44,056 nucleotides of DNA from Nonomuraea turkmeniaca (GTDB lineage: Bacteria; Actinomycetota; Actinomycetes; Streptosporangiales; Streptosporangiaceae), in assembly GCF_005889735.1 (NCBI RefSeq), contig NZ_VCKY01000069.1, forward strand, positions 1 to 44,056, given 5' to 3'. The translations under genes were made by a program, and so were the position numbers. The notes beneath the pieces were generated by a model. That model did no database searches and was not told the DNA's origin. It was given only the letters and a program-made list of their open reading frames with translations. Of the stretch, positions 16,564-24,647 are shown piece after piece; the stretch's first letter is position 1; each line of letters begins with the position of its first letter.

Positions 16564-16671
16564 TTGTCTATTATGAGCCTTACGCGGCGTGTCGGCGAAA
16601 CTTTCTTTCCTCCACAGCCGGTGGACACTGTTCGCCCAGCTCAGAGGCGCTTTAGTGGATATCGCCAAGAG

Positions 16672-16747
16672 TTATCCCCAGCTCCGTCCACAGGCCGTTC
16701 ACACCTTGGGGCCGATAGTGCACAGCTTGACCACAGGGTTGTCCACA
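16672..16747 (+). promoter_or_regulatory. DnaA-box-like cluster upstream of dnaB
   Basis: Four 9-mers in one orientation: TTATCCCCA (16672-16680), CCGTCCACA (16684-16692), TTGACCACA (16727-16735) and TTGTCCACA (16739-16747). The last equals the Streptomyces DnaA-box consensus. Starts are spaced 12 bp within each pair and 55 bp between pairs. They occupy the 284-bp gene-free gap between the MATE and dnaB starts. DnaA control of dnaB is a reasonable inference; the two weaker boxes carry one or two mismatches. Confidence 0.55.
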
Positions 16748-16847
16748 GGCCGCGTTGCCGACGGAGCCCGACTCCGCGAAACTGTCAGACCGGTCGACTA
16801 CAAGTGGGGGTGGTGCGACCGCCTGCAAGGTTGTTCGAGGGGGCGCG

Positions 16848-18215
16848 GTGAGCATTGACGAAGAGACCGGAGCGGGCCCAGGCCCGGGCCCGGGTTTCGA
16901 GCGCACACCCCCGCACAACATCGACGCTGAGCAGTCGGTGCTGGGCGGCATGCTCCTGTCGAAGGACGCGATCGCCGACGTCGTGGAGATCATTCGCTCC
17001 GACGACTTCTACCGGCCCGCCCACCAGATGATCTACGAGGTCATCACCGACCTCTACGGCCGGGGCGAGCCCGCCGACGCCGTCACCGTCTTCGACGAGC
17101 TGCAGAAGCGCGGGGAGATGGCCAGGGTGGGCGGCGCCGCCTACCTCCACACGCTCACGGCCGTCGTCCCCACAGCGGCCAACGCCGGCTACTACGCCAA
17201 GATCGTCCGAGAGCAGGCCATCCTCCGCCGCCTCATCGAGGCCGGCACCCGCATCGTCTCCTACGGCTACGGCGGCCAGAACGAAGAGGTCGACGACCTC
17301 GTGGACCGCGCCCAGGCGGAGATCTACAAGGTCACCGAGCGCCGCACCTCCGAGGACTACGCGCCCCTGGCCGACATCATGCCCGGCGCCCTGGACGAGC
17401 TGGAGGCCATCGGCAGCCGAGGCGGTCAGATGGTCGGCGTGCCGACCGGCTTCCAGGACCTCGACCAGCTCACCAACGGCCTCCACCCGGGCCAGATGAT
17501 CGTCGTGGCCGCTCGACCGGCCATCGGGAAAAGCACGCTAGGTCTGGATTTTGCCCGTTCTGCGGCGATCAAGCATGGAATGACCACGGTCATCTTCTCG
17601 CTGGAGATGTCCCGCAACGAGATCACCATGCGCTTGTTGTCCGCCGAGGCCCGGGTCGCTTTGCACGCCATGCGGTCGGGGATGATGGGCGACGACGACT
17701 GGACGCGCCTGGCCCGGCGGATGAGCGAGGTGGCCGAGGCGCCGCTGTTCATCGACGACTCGCCCAACATGTCGATGATGGAGATCAGGGCCAAGTGCCG
17801 GCGGCTCAAGCAGCGTAACGACCTGAGGTTCGTGGTCATCGACTACCTCCAGCTGATGAGCTCGCCGAAGAAGACCGAGAGCCGCCAGAACGAGGTCTCG
17901 GAGATCTCTCGTGCCATCAAGCTGCTGGCCAAGGAGCTCGAAGTCCCGGTCATCGCGATCTCCCAGCTCAACCGTGGTCCCGAGCAGCGAACGGACAAAC
18001 GTCCCCAAGTTAGCGACCTTCGCGAATCCGGATCTATTGAGCAGGACGCGGACATGGTCATCCTGCTGCACCGCGAGGACGCGTACGAGCGGGAGTCGCC
18101 GCGGGCGGGGGAGGCGGACCTCATTGTCGCCAAGCACCGTAACGGCCCCACCGCCACGGTGACGGTGGCGTTCCAGGGCCACTACAGCCGCTTCGTGGAC
18201 ATGGCCCAGCACTGA
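16848..18215 (+). CDS. dnaB: Replicative DNA helicase
   Basis: A 455-residue hexameric helicase that unwinds the replication fork. The N-terminal domain opens PPHNIDAEQSVLGGMLL, and the RecA-like domain has Walker A RPAIGKST (Lys228), DYLQLM as Walker B, ISQLNRGPEQRTDKRP and DLRESGSIEQDAD. The start is GTG 16848 with GAGGGGG 4 nt upstream. A longer in-frame opening at 16755 would cross the DnaA-box region. No intein is present, unlike mycobacterial DnaB, yet codons at both known intein sites are strikingly A/T-ending (17523-17585 and 17970-18040), unlike the rest of the gene. Confidence 0.96.
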   Translation: MSIDEETGAGPGPGPGFERTPPHNIDAEQSVLGGMLLSKDAIADVVEIIRSDDFYRPAHQMIYEVITDLYGRGEPADAVTVFDELQKRGEMARVGGAAYLHTLTAVVPTAANAGYYAKIVREQAILRRLIEAGTRIVSYGYGGQNEEVDDLVDRAQAEIYKVTERRTSEDYAPLADIMPGALDELEAIGSRGGQMVGVPTGFQDLDQLTNGLHPGQMIVVAARPAIGKSTLGLDFARSAAIKHGMTTVIFSLEMSRNEITMRLLSAEARVALHAMRSGMMGDDDWTRLARRMSEVAEAPLFIDDSPNMSMMEIRAKCRRLKQRNDLRFVVIDYLQLMSSPKKTESRQNEVSEISRAIKLLAKELEVPVIAISQLNRGPEQRTDKRPQVSDLRESGSIEQDADMVILLHREDAYERESPRAGEADLIVAKHRNGPTATVTVAFQGHYSRFVDMAQH

Positions 18216-18277
18216 GACCTTCTTTAAAGGATCCGCGATTCCGTGAGCAAGTGCGGCTGATCATGACTTCGCTGCCA

Positions 18278-18838
18278 TCAAGCCGCCTCGTCCCTGGAAT
18301 CGGCAGTGGGAGCCAGTCGCACGCTGCCGGACTGGGCCTGCTCGTCGGGGAAGACCCACTTCCGGAGCGCCCAGAAGCGGAAGACCATGGCGATCAACGT
18401 GCCGATGACCTGCGCGCTCATGAAGTCGGCGATCTCCTGGGTCACCAGGCTCACATCCGGGGTCTCCAGGCGAAATACGTACCGGGAGATCCATAGCGGC
18501 GCGGAGCTGAGCACTAGACCGACGCCACTGACCAGGAAGAACAGCGCCGCCTCGTGGCGGCGCTCGCGGCCGCCCCTGGTCCGGAACGACCATTCGCGGT
18601 TCAACACGTAGGACACGATCGTCGCCACGAGCACCGCGATGATCTTCGCGGTCACCGGCTTCGGTTCCAAAACGGTCAGCTTCAGCCCATAGAACACCGT
18701 GTTGTCCACTAAGAACGCTGTTCCACCCACCACCGCGAACTTCAGCAGTTCACGGTGCTTCAGCGCAAGTGCGTGCAGCGGTTCCGGCAATCGTGCGAGT
18801 ACTGCGTTTGCTATTCGGAGCACCCCCGATCTTCTCAC
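18278..18838 (-). CDS. GtrA-like membrane protein
   Basis: A 186-residue protein with four hydrophobic helices. The first carries LLKFAVVGGTAFLVDNTVFYGL, the characteristic GtrA opening, and the second has VATIVSYVLNREWSF. GtrA-like proteins are thought to help move polyprenyl-linked sugars or to serve cell-surface glycan synthesis; this is a family-level statement. It converges with dnaB over a 62-bp gap, with no clear terminator beyond a weak cctt/aagg element. It is separated from the next rightward gene by 234 bp in which I see no convincing gene. Confidence 0.85.
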   Translation of the reverse strand: MRRSGVLRIANAVLARLPEPLHALALKHRELLKFAVVGGTAFLVDNTVFYGLKLTVLEPKPVTAKIIAVLVATIVSYVLNREWSFRTRGGRERRHEAALFFLVSGVGLVLSSAPLWISRYVFRLETPDVSLVTQEIADFMSAQVIGTLIAMVFRFWALRKWVFPDEQAQSGSVRLAPTADSRDEAA

Positions 18839-19072
18839 CAGTCGAACACCCTGGTAGCAAGATTTACGGACACGGCTTGTCCGGCTTCGCCATCATCAAC
18901 CGCGCAGGGCACGCCTTTCGTAGCGAAGCACAGCACCTTCTGAGGCTCCTGGAAGCACACGCCGAGGAGCTGCGCCGGCCGGGATCGATGTGACCAACCA
19001 GACAAACTCATATGGAATGGGCGTGATCACCTCGGTGCTCTAGCGGATGAGTGACGCGGAGAGGAGCACACC

Positions 19073-19525
19073 ATGACCATCCTTGTCGCCTACGACGGCT
19101 CGGCCGACGCACGGAGCGCGATCGAGTTCGCCGCCAAACATCTCTCGGCCGAGCCGACCGTCGTTCTCACGGTGTGGGAGCCACTGCTCGTGCAGCTGCG
19201 CAGATATCCGCTGGCCGCGGCCGCGCTCGACCCGAACACCGGGGATGAGACGCAGGCCCTGGCCGACCAGCACGCGAAGGAAGGCGCCGAGCTGGCGATC
19301 GCTTCCGGCCTCGCCGACGTTACCTACCGGGCGGTCGCCGACAACGAGTCGATCTGGAAGACCATCGTGGACGTCGCCGACGAGATCGGCGCCTCGCTGA
19401 TCGTGACGGGTTCGCGTGGCCTGGCCGGCGTCAGGTCGGTGCTGCTGGGCAGCGTCTCCAACCACGTGCTGCACCACGCGCACCGGCCCACCCTCATCGT
19501 CCCGCCGGCCAAGACGAACCACTGA
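19073..19525 (+). CDS. Universal stress protein (UspA family)
   Basis: A single 150-residue Usp domain: MTILVAYDGSADARSAIEFA at the start and the ATP-binding GSRGLAGVRSVLLGSVSNHV (G-x2-G-x9-GS) near residues 112-131, ending RPTLIVPP. It probably binds ATP and dimerises. GAGAGGAG precedes the ATG by 7 nt. It is monocistronic, converging with soxR. The role is generic stress adaptation; no specific partner is visible nearby. Confidence 0.92.
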   Translation: MTILVAYDGSADARSAIEFAAKHLSAEPTVVLTVWEPLLVQLRRYPLAAAALDPNTGDETQALADQHAKEGAELAIASGLADVTYRAVADNESIWKTIVDVADEIGASLIVTGSRGLAGVRSVLLGSVSNHVLHHAHRPTLIVPPAKTNH

Positions 19526-19537
19526 AGCGGCGGCAGA

Positions 19538-20056
19538 TCATGAGCCGGCCGCGGCTGCCGGCTCCACTGAGCAGCAGACCTGCGCGAGCTGCGGCGGGCA
19601 CAGCTGGGTGTCGATGCGCCGGGCGCCCGGCCCTTCGTCACCCAGCCGGTCGTAGGGGTTGGCCACCGGGCACCGGTCCAGCGACAGGCAGCCGCAGCCG
19701 ATGCAGTCCGTCAGGTCGTCACGCAGCCGCTGTAGTTGCAGGATGCGATCGTCCAGCTCGGTGCGCCAGGCGGCCGACAATCTCGCCCAGTCGTCGCGCG
19801 TGGGTGTGCGCTCGCCCGGCAGCTCGGCCAGCGCGTCCTTGATGGTCTTGAGCGGGATCCCGATGCGCTGCGCCAGCCTGATGAACGCGACTCTGCGCAG
19901 GCTGTCGCGGCCGTAACGGCGCTGGTTGCCGGCCGTGCGGCGACTCGTGATGAGGCCCTTGGCCTCGTAGAAGTGCAGGGCGGAGACGGCGACGCCGCTG
20001 CGCTCGGCCAGCTGCCCGACGGTGAGCTCCTTGGCGTTCCAGGCGACCTTGGTCAT
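19538..20056 (-). CDS. soxR: Redox-sensitive MerR family regulator SoxR
   Basis: A 172-residue MerR protein: winged helix at residues 10-75 (LTVGQLAERSGVAVSALHFYEAKGL), dimerisation helix, then the [2Fe-2S] ligand pattern C-x2-C-x-C-x5-C at Cys118, 121, 123 and 129. In actinobacteria SoxR responds to redox-active metabolites and activates a small regulon. The C-terminal tail beyond the cluster is long (about 40 residues) with two more Cys pairs. The gene starts only 9 nt after the Lrp gene stop, so the two probably form one transcript. No adjacent soxS exists, as expected outside enterics. Confidence 0.92.
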   Translation of the reverse strand: MTKVAWNAKELTVGQLAERSGVAVSALHFYEAKGLITSRRTAGNQRRYGRDSLRRVAFIRLAQRIGIPLKTIKDALAELPGERTPTRDDWARLSAAWRTELDDRILQLQRLRDDLTDCIGCGCLSLDRCPVANPYDRLGDEGPGARRIDTQLCPPQLAQVCCSVEPAAAAGS

Positions 20057-20065
20057 ACCTGGAGC

Positions 20066-20518
20066 TTACTTGAGGGTTCTTTCGAAGAACGTCTCCAGGA
20101 CGACGACCGCCTGCGTCCCCGTCACGCCGTCCACCTCGAACACCCGCCGCAGCACGTCCTGCAACTCCCGTGTCCCCGCCGTACGGACCTTGAGCAGCAC
20201 AGACGCGGGCCCGGCGATGACATGCGCCTCCTCGATCTCGGGGATCGCCGACAGACGGCCGGCGCTGTCGCCCATCCACGTGCTCCCCTCGACCAGCACG
20301 TACGCCGTCACGGCCCGTCCCAGTGCGGCCTGGTCGACCTCGATCGTGGTCCGCCTGATCACGCCCCGCTCGCGCAGCTTGCGCACCCGCTCGTGGGCGG
20401 CCCCGCTGGACAGGCCCACCGCCCGGCCGAGCACGGCGTACGACTGCGTCGCGTCCTCCTGGAGCAGATCGATCAGCATCCTGTCGATATCATCCACCAC
20501 TGGATGATATCTCGTCAT
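20066..20518 (-). CDS. Lrp/AsnC family transcriptional regulator
   Basis: A 150-residue Lrp-type protein: N-terminal HTH (DDIDRMLIDLLQEDATQSYAVLGRAVGLS) and a C-terminal RAM/AsnC ligand domain (TAYVLVEGSTWMGDSAGRLSAIPEIEEAHVIAGPASVLLKVR). It senses an amino acid or related metabolite and may regulate itself, soxR and the divergent SMP-30 gene. A perfect 11-bp-arm palindrome overlaps its first codons. GTG codons 7 and 8 are alternative starts that would place most of the palindrome upstream of or at the start. Confidence 0.9.
   Translation of the reverse strand: MTRYHPVVDDIDRMLIDLLQEDATQSYAVLGRAVGLSSGAAHERVRKLRERGVIRRTTIEVDQAALGRAVTAYVLVEGSTWMGDSAGRLSAIPEIEEAHVIAGPASVLLKVRTAGTRELQDVLRRVFEVDGVTGTQAVVVLETFFERTLK
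20486..20511. promoter_or_regulatory. Palindrome at the lrp start, candidate operator
   Basis: Arms gatatcatcca (20486-20496) and tggatgatatc (20501-20511) are perfect reverse complements around a ccac centre. The site covers codons 3-11 of the annotated lrp gene and ends 7 bp before the -35-like element of the divergent SMP-30 gene, an ideal place for dual control. Confidence 0.6.
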
Positions 20519-20546
20519 TTGCCCTGACAGCCAAACACCGTATGGT
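20519..20546 (+). promoter_or_regulatory. Putative promoter of the SMP-30 gene
   Basis: TTGCCC (20519-20524) and TATGGT (20541-20546) are spaced 16 bp. The expected transcription start falls within a base or two of the ATG at 20554, implying a leaderless mRNA. This is a reading of consensus similarity only. Confidence 0.4.
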
Positions 20547-20553
20547 TGGACTC

Positions 20554-21468
20554 ATGACGAAGACGATCCCCACCCAGTTCGAGGTGCTCGACGAGCGGTT
20601 CGCCGCAGTCGGCGGAGACGACGTGATCGAGGTGCTCTACACCGGCACCCGCTGGGCAGAGGGCCCGGTCTACTTTCCCGCGGGCCGGTTCCTGGTGTGG
20701 AGCGACATCCCCAACGAGCGGATGTTGCGCTGGGACGAGATGACGGGCGCGGTCGGGCCGTTCCGCCGGTCGTCCGGCTACGTCAACGGCAACACACTCG
20801 ACCGCGAGGGCCGGCTGATCTCCTGCGAACACGGCAACCGCCGCGTTACCCGCACCGAGCACGACGGCTCGATCACGGTGATCGCGGACCGGTGGGAGGG
20901 CAAGCGGCTCAACAGCCCCAACGACGTGGTCGTCCGCTCCGACGGCTCGATCTGGTTCACCGATCCGCCGTACGGGATCCTCAGCAATTACGAGGGCCAC
21001 GCCGCCGAGCAGGAGATCGACGGCTGCCACGTCTATCGGGCCGATCCGGTGACGGGCGAGGTGCGGATCGTGGCCGACGACTTCAACCGGCCCAACGGCC
21101 TGGCGTTCTCGCTGGACGAGAGCCTGCTCTACGTGGCCGACACCAGGGAGCGGCATCTGCGCGTGTTCGACGTGCGGGAGGACGGCACCCTGGCGGGTGG
21201 CAAGGTCTTCGCCGCGGGCGGGGGCGACGACATCTTCGACGGCATGCGGCTGGACGACACCGGCCGGATCTGGGCCGCGGCAGGCAAGGCGCTGCTCTGC
21301 TACGACCCGGACGGCACGCTGATCGGCCGGCTCAAACTGCCCGAGGCCACCGCCAACCTGGTGTTCGGTGGCCTCAAGCGCAACCGTCTGTTCATCGCCG
21401 CCTCGACCTCGCTCTACTCGCTGATGACCAACGTCACCGGCGCGCGCCCGGTCTGGGCCCGGCGCTAG
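20554..21468 (+). CDS. SMP-30/gluconolactonase family protein
   Basis: A 304-residue six-bladed beta-propeller lactonase. Metal ligands expected of the family are visible: Glu in TRWAEGPVYF, Asn in LNSPNDVVV, Asn in FNRPNGLAFS and Asp in DIFDGMRLDD. It probably hydrolyses a sugar lactone such as gluconolactone. I start it at the ATG at 20554 (MTKTIPTQF); an upstream ATG at 20542 lies inside the -10 element. Its stop is 2 bp from that of the converging ABC permease gene. Confidence 0.88.
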   Translation: MTKTIPTQFEVLDERFAAVGGDDVIEVLYTGTRWAEGPVYFPAGRFLVWSDIPNERMLRWDEMTGAVGPFRRSSGYVNGNTLDREGRLISCEHGNRRVTRTEHDGSITVIADRWEGKRLNSPNDVVVRSDGSIWFTDPPYGILSNYEGHAAEQEIDGCHVYRADPVTGEVRIVADDFNRPNGLAFSLDESLLYVADTRERHLRVFDVREDGTLAGGKVFAAGGGDDIFDGMRLDDTGRIWAAAGKALLCYDPDGTLIGRLKLPEATANLVFGGLKRNRLFIAASTSLYSLMTNVTGARPVWARR

Positions 21469-21470
21469 CC

Positions 21471-22202
21471 TCACTCCCACCGGAAGAAGCGCACGGCCAG
21501 GCCCCCGAAGACCACCAGCCCGACGACGATCACCACCAGGTGCAGCGGCTGCGGGGCCTGGCCCGCCCAGGCGTCCGTGATCGCCTGGGTGACCGGTCCG
21601 GCCACGGAGAAGTCGCTGATTCTCCGCAGCACGTCCGGCATGACCTCGTGCGGTATCCACACACCCCCCAGGAGCATCAGCGGCTGCATCACCACCGCGC
21701 CGATCCCGGGTGCGGTCTTCCCGTTGGGCGCCAGCGCGGCTATCACCAGCCCGATCGCCAGCAGCGCGGCGGTGCCGAGCAGGAACGCCAGCACGAACCA
21801 CCCCCAATGCCGCGGCATCGCAGCGCCGAACACCAGCCGGGCCGACACGATGAGGACGGCTGTGGCGATGGTGCCCGTGGCCAGGTTGATGAGCAGCTGC
21901 ACCACCAGCAGCCGTGCGGGATGCACGGGCGTCGTCGACATCCGCTTGAGCACTCCTTGCTCCCGGTACGACGTCAGCACGGCCGGCACCACGCTGCAGG
22001 CCAGCACGAGCAGCGACAGCAACGTCATCATGGCGGGCAGTTGTGCGTCCACGCCCCGTAGTCCGGACGCGCCGGTCTTGGACAGCGCCGGGATGCTGAG
22101 CCCCAGCACGAGCAGCAGCATGACCGGCAGGCCGATGGTGAACAACATGGACGGCCAGTCACGCAGGTGGAGCTTGGTCTCCACGAAGAGGATCTTCCTC
22201 AT
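21471..22202 (-). CDS. ABC-2 type exporter, permease
   Basis: A 243-residue ABC-2 membrane protein with six helices (residues about 20-40, 55-77, 100-125, 138-160, 168-188, 220-238), of the DrrB/YadH type. It starts MRKILFVETKLHLRDWP, and its central segment has VPAVLTSYREQGVLKRMSTTPVHPARLL, the typical cytosolic coupling region. Its ATG overlaps the ATPase stop by 4 nt. The pair is likely controlled by the divergent two-component genes. Confidence 0.9.
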   Translation of the reverse strand: MRKILFVETKLHLRDWPSMLFTIGLPVMLLLVLGLSIPALSKTGASGLRGVDAQLPAMMTLLSLLVLACSVVPAVLTSYREQGVLKRMSTTPVHPARLLVVQLLINLATGTIATAVLIVSARLVFGAAMPRHWGWFVLAFLLGTAALLAIGLVIAALAPNGKTAPGIGAVVMQPLMLLGGVWIPHEVMPDVLRRISDFSVAGPVTQAITDAWAGQAPQPLHLVVIVVGLVVFGGLAVRFFRWE

Positions 22203-23104
22203 GACAACTTCCTTCCGGTGAGCGCGAGGAATGCGTCGTCGAGCGTGGCCTGCTCGATGCGCAGGTCTCCGGGAACGATCTGGTGCTGCGCGAGGGCCAG
22301 GGTGACGGCCGGGGCGAGGTTGCCCGAACCGCTGACCGTGACTTGTTCGCCGCTTCTGCGCACCTCGCGTACCTCGGGCACCGCCAGCAGCACCGCGTCA
22401 TCGACCGGCGCCGAGGGCCGGAACCGTACCCGCTGCTCCCCGCCCACCTGCGCGATCAGCCCGGCGGGCGTGTCGGTGGCGACCACCTTGCCGGCGTCGA
22501 TGAGCGCGAGCCGGTCGCAGAGCCGCTCGGCCTCCTCCATGAAGTGGGTGACCAGGACGATCGTCACCCCCGACTCGCGTATCTGCTCGACCAGCTCCCA
22601 GGTGTCCCTGCGGGCCTGCGGGTCGAGCCCGGTCGTCAGCTCGTCGAGCACCGCCACCCGTGGCCGGCCGATCAGCGCCAGCGCCACGGACAACCGCTGG
22701 CGCTGTCCTCCGGACAGTTTCTTGAACGTGGTGTCGCGCTTGTCTCCGAGCCCGACGCGCTCCATCAGCTCGGTCCAGTCGGCCGGGTCGGGGTAGAAGG
22801 AGGCGTAGAGGTCCAGGGCCTCCCACACTTTGATCTTCTCCGGCAGGGCGGCGCTCTGCAGCTGCATGCCCAGCACCTGGCGCAGCTCGTCCCTGTCCTC
22901 GTGCGGGTCCAGGCCGGTCACGCGTACAGTGCCGCCGTCCGCCTTCCGCAGGCCTGCCACGCATTCCACCGTGGTGGTCTTGCCGGCGCCGTTCGGGCCC
23001 AAGATGCCGAAGATCTCGCCTTCGGCGACCTCGAACGACACGTCCTCGACCGCCAGGTGGTTCGGATACTTCTTCCGAAGGTTCCTGACCTCGATGATTT
23101 TCAT
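22199..23104 (-). CDS. ABC-2 type exporter, ATPase
   Basis: A 301-residue DrrA-like ATPase with Walker A GPNGAGKTT (36-44), signature LSGGQRQRLS (about 136), Walker B VAVLDE, the switch His in VTHFMEEAE and a C-terminal extension of about 85 residues typical of drug/lipid exporters. The start is the ATG at 23104 (MKIIEVRNL); the frame is open further upstream but lacks a ribosome binding site. It is transcribed divergently from the histidine kinase across 109 bp. Confidence 0.93.
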   Translation of the reverse strand: MKIIEVRNLRKKYPNHLAVEDVSFEVAEGEIFGILGPNGAGKTTTVECVAGLRKADGGTVRVTGLDPHEDRDELRQVLGMQLQSAALPEKIKVWEALDLYASFYPDPADWTELMERVGLGDKRDTTFKKLSGGQRQRLSVALALIGRPRVAVLDELTTGLDPQARRDTWELVEQIRESGVTIVLVTHFMEEAERLCDRLALIDAGKVVATDTPAGLIAQVGGEQRVRFRPSAPVDDAVLLAVPEVREVRRSGEQVTVSGSGNLAPAVTLALAQHQIVPGDLRIEQATLDDAFLALTGRKLS

Positions 23105-23213
23105 GTCATCGACGCTAGAAACGGCGGATTGATCGCGGAATCTCGTTAGATGCCGAGCACGGGTGTACCTAAGTGCAGTGACCGGGCCGCCCTCCCTGTC
23201 GCAGACTGAAGGC

Positions 23214-24647
23214 ATGCTCCTGCGGAGGTTAGGTCAGGTCACGGCACTGCTCGCGCTGCTCGTCATCGAGGTGCCGATGATCCTCGTATCCTTCGTCATG
23301 CTGGTCATGTCGGTGGCGATGGGCATGGTGTTCCTGTTCCCGCCGCAGGTCCGGATGATCAGGTGGCTGGCCGAGCTCAACAGGCGACTGCTGCGCGCGT
23401 GGACGGGCATGCCGATCGAGGCCCCTTACCTGCCCAAGCCCCCGCCCCCCGTGCCGGGACCGGACGGGATGTACCGCGCGGACCGCACCCTCTACAGAAC
23501 GCCGCGCGTCCCCGCCTGGAACGACCGCTGGAAGTGGCTGCTCACCGACCCGGCGACCTGGCGCGACGGACTCTGGCTGCTGCTGGACCCGCTGGTCAAG
23601 GGGGCTCTGCTGCCGCTGTTCGTCCTGGCCCCGGAGCTGGGTCTGCGGCTCTACGCGCTCTACAGCAACCTTCTGCTCGGCGCGACCGCCGCGAGCCGCC
23701 TGGCCAGCCAGGTGAGCCACCTCAAACGCACGCGCAACCTGGCGACCGACTCGCAGGCGGCCGAGATGCGCAGGATCGAACGCGACCTGCACGACGGCAC
23801 CCAGGCCAGGCTGGTGGCGATCGGCATGACGCTCGGCGCGATCGAGGAGTTGGTGGACAAGGACCCGGCGGCGGCCAAGGCACTGGTGTCCAAGGCCCGG
23901 GACGCCTCGTCCGACACACTGGCCGAGCTGCGCCGGGTCATCCGCGGCATCCACCCTCCGGTGCTGGCCGAACGCGGGCTCGGCGACGCCGTCCGCGCCC
24001 TGGCCATGGACAGCCCGATGCAGGTCACCGTGGACGTCGACCTGCCGCACCGGCCGGAGGCGCCGGTCGAGGCGGCGGCGTACTTCGCCGTCAGCGAGCT
24101 GCTCTCCAACGCCGCCCGGCACGGCGACGCCAGGACGGCGGCCGTGGACATCAGCTCCAACGGCTCCGACCTGCGCATCACGGTCACCGACGACGGCATG
24201 GGGGGCGCCGACCCGGCCAAGGGCAGCGGCCTGTCCGGCATCGAGCGGCGGCTGGCCGCCTTCGACGGGGTGCTCGCGCTCCACAGCCCGCCCGGCGGCC
24301 CCACCACGGTGACGATGAACCTGCCCAGGGCTCTGCCCGAATACTGGTTGGCCGACCTGGACAAGCTCCCCCGGCGGAAGGCGATCATGGTCGGCATCCT
24401 GTGGGCGACGGCATGGTGCCCGACGTTCCCGCAGGGGTTCGTGCCGGCCATCTTCAAAATCATTGGCTTCGACGAGAAGTCCTGGTTCCTGGCGCTGCAC
24501 CTCCCCGAGGTGTGGCAGTGGCCGACGATCATCGGCATGATCGCGGTCGGCCTTATCATGCACACCATGGCCATTCGTATCCCCGCGACCCACAACAGGG
24601 AGCGCTGGATGGCGGAAGCCACCCCGTCCAAACCCTGGTGCCTATGA
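23214..24647 (+). CDS. NarL-type sensor histidine kinase with C-terminal membrane segments
   Basis: A 477-residue kinase. The N-terminus has a hydrophobic pair (about residues 8-42), a proline-rich linker (PKPPPPVPGP) and another hydrophobic region (about 120-155). The HisKA_3 box RIERDLHDGTQARL gives His193, then an HATPase domain with SELLSNAARHG, DDGMGG and GSGLSGIERRL. Unusually, two more hydrophobic segments (about 393-420 and 435-460) follow the ATPase. Its stop overlaps the response-regulator ATG. It likely controls the divergent exporter; the signal is unknown. Start ATG 23214 is chosen over GTG 23163. Confidence 0.88.
   Translation: MLLRRLGQVTALLALLVIEVPMILVSFVMLVMSVAMGMVFLFPPQVRMIRWLAELNRRLLRAWTGMPIEAPYLPKPPPPVPGPDGMYRADRTLYRTPRVPAWNDRWKWLLTDPATWRDGLWLLLDPLVKGALLPLFVLAPELGLRLYALYSNLLLGATAASRLASQVSHLKRTRNLATDSQAAEMRRIERDLHDGTQARLVAIGMTLGAIEELVDKDPAAAKALVSKARDASSDTLAELRRVIRGIHPPVLAERGLGDAVRALAMDSPMQVTVDVDLPHRPEAPVEAAAYFAVSELLSNAARHGDARTAAVDISSNGSDLRITVTDDGMGGADPAKGSGLSGIERRLAAFDGVLALHSPPGGPTTVTMNLPRALPEYWLADLDKLPRRKAIMVGILWATAWCPTFPQGFVPAIFKIIGFDEKSWFLALHLPEVWQWPTIIGMIAVGLIMHTMAIRIPATHNRERWMAEATPSKPWCL

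Noticed and set aside
16564..16847. Chromosomal origin (oriC)
   Set aside because: DnaA-box-like sites are few, and dnaA, recF, rpmH and the main dnaN are absent; better read as a dnaB regulatory region.
16848..18215. Intein in dnaB
   Set aside because: The helicase reads through both known insertion sites without interruption; only codon anomalies remain.
18769..18993. 74-codon frame between gtrA and the universal stress gene
   Set aside because: No ribosome binding site, starts inside gtrA, no recognisable motif; left as unexplained intergenic sequence.
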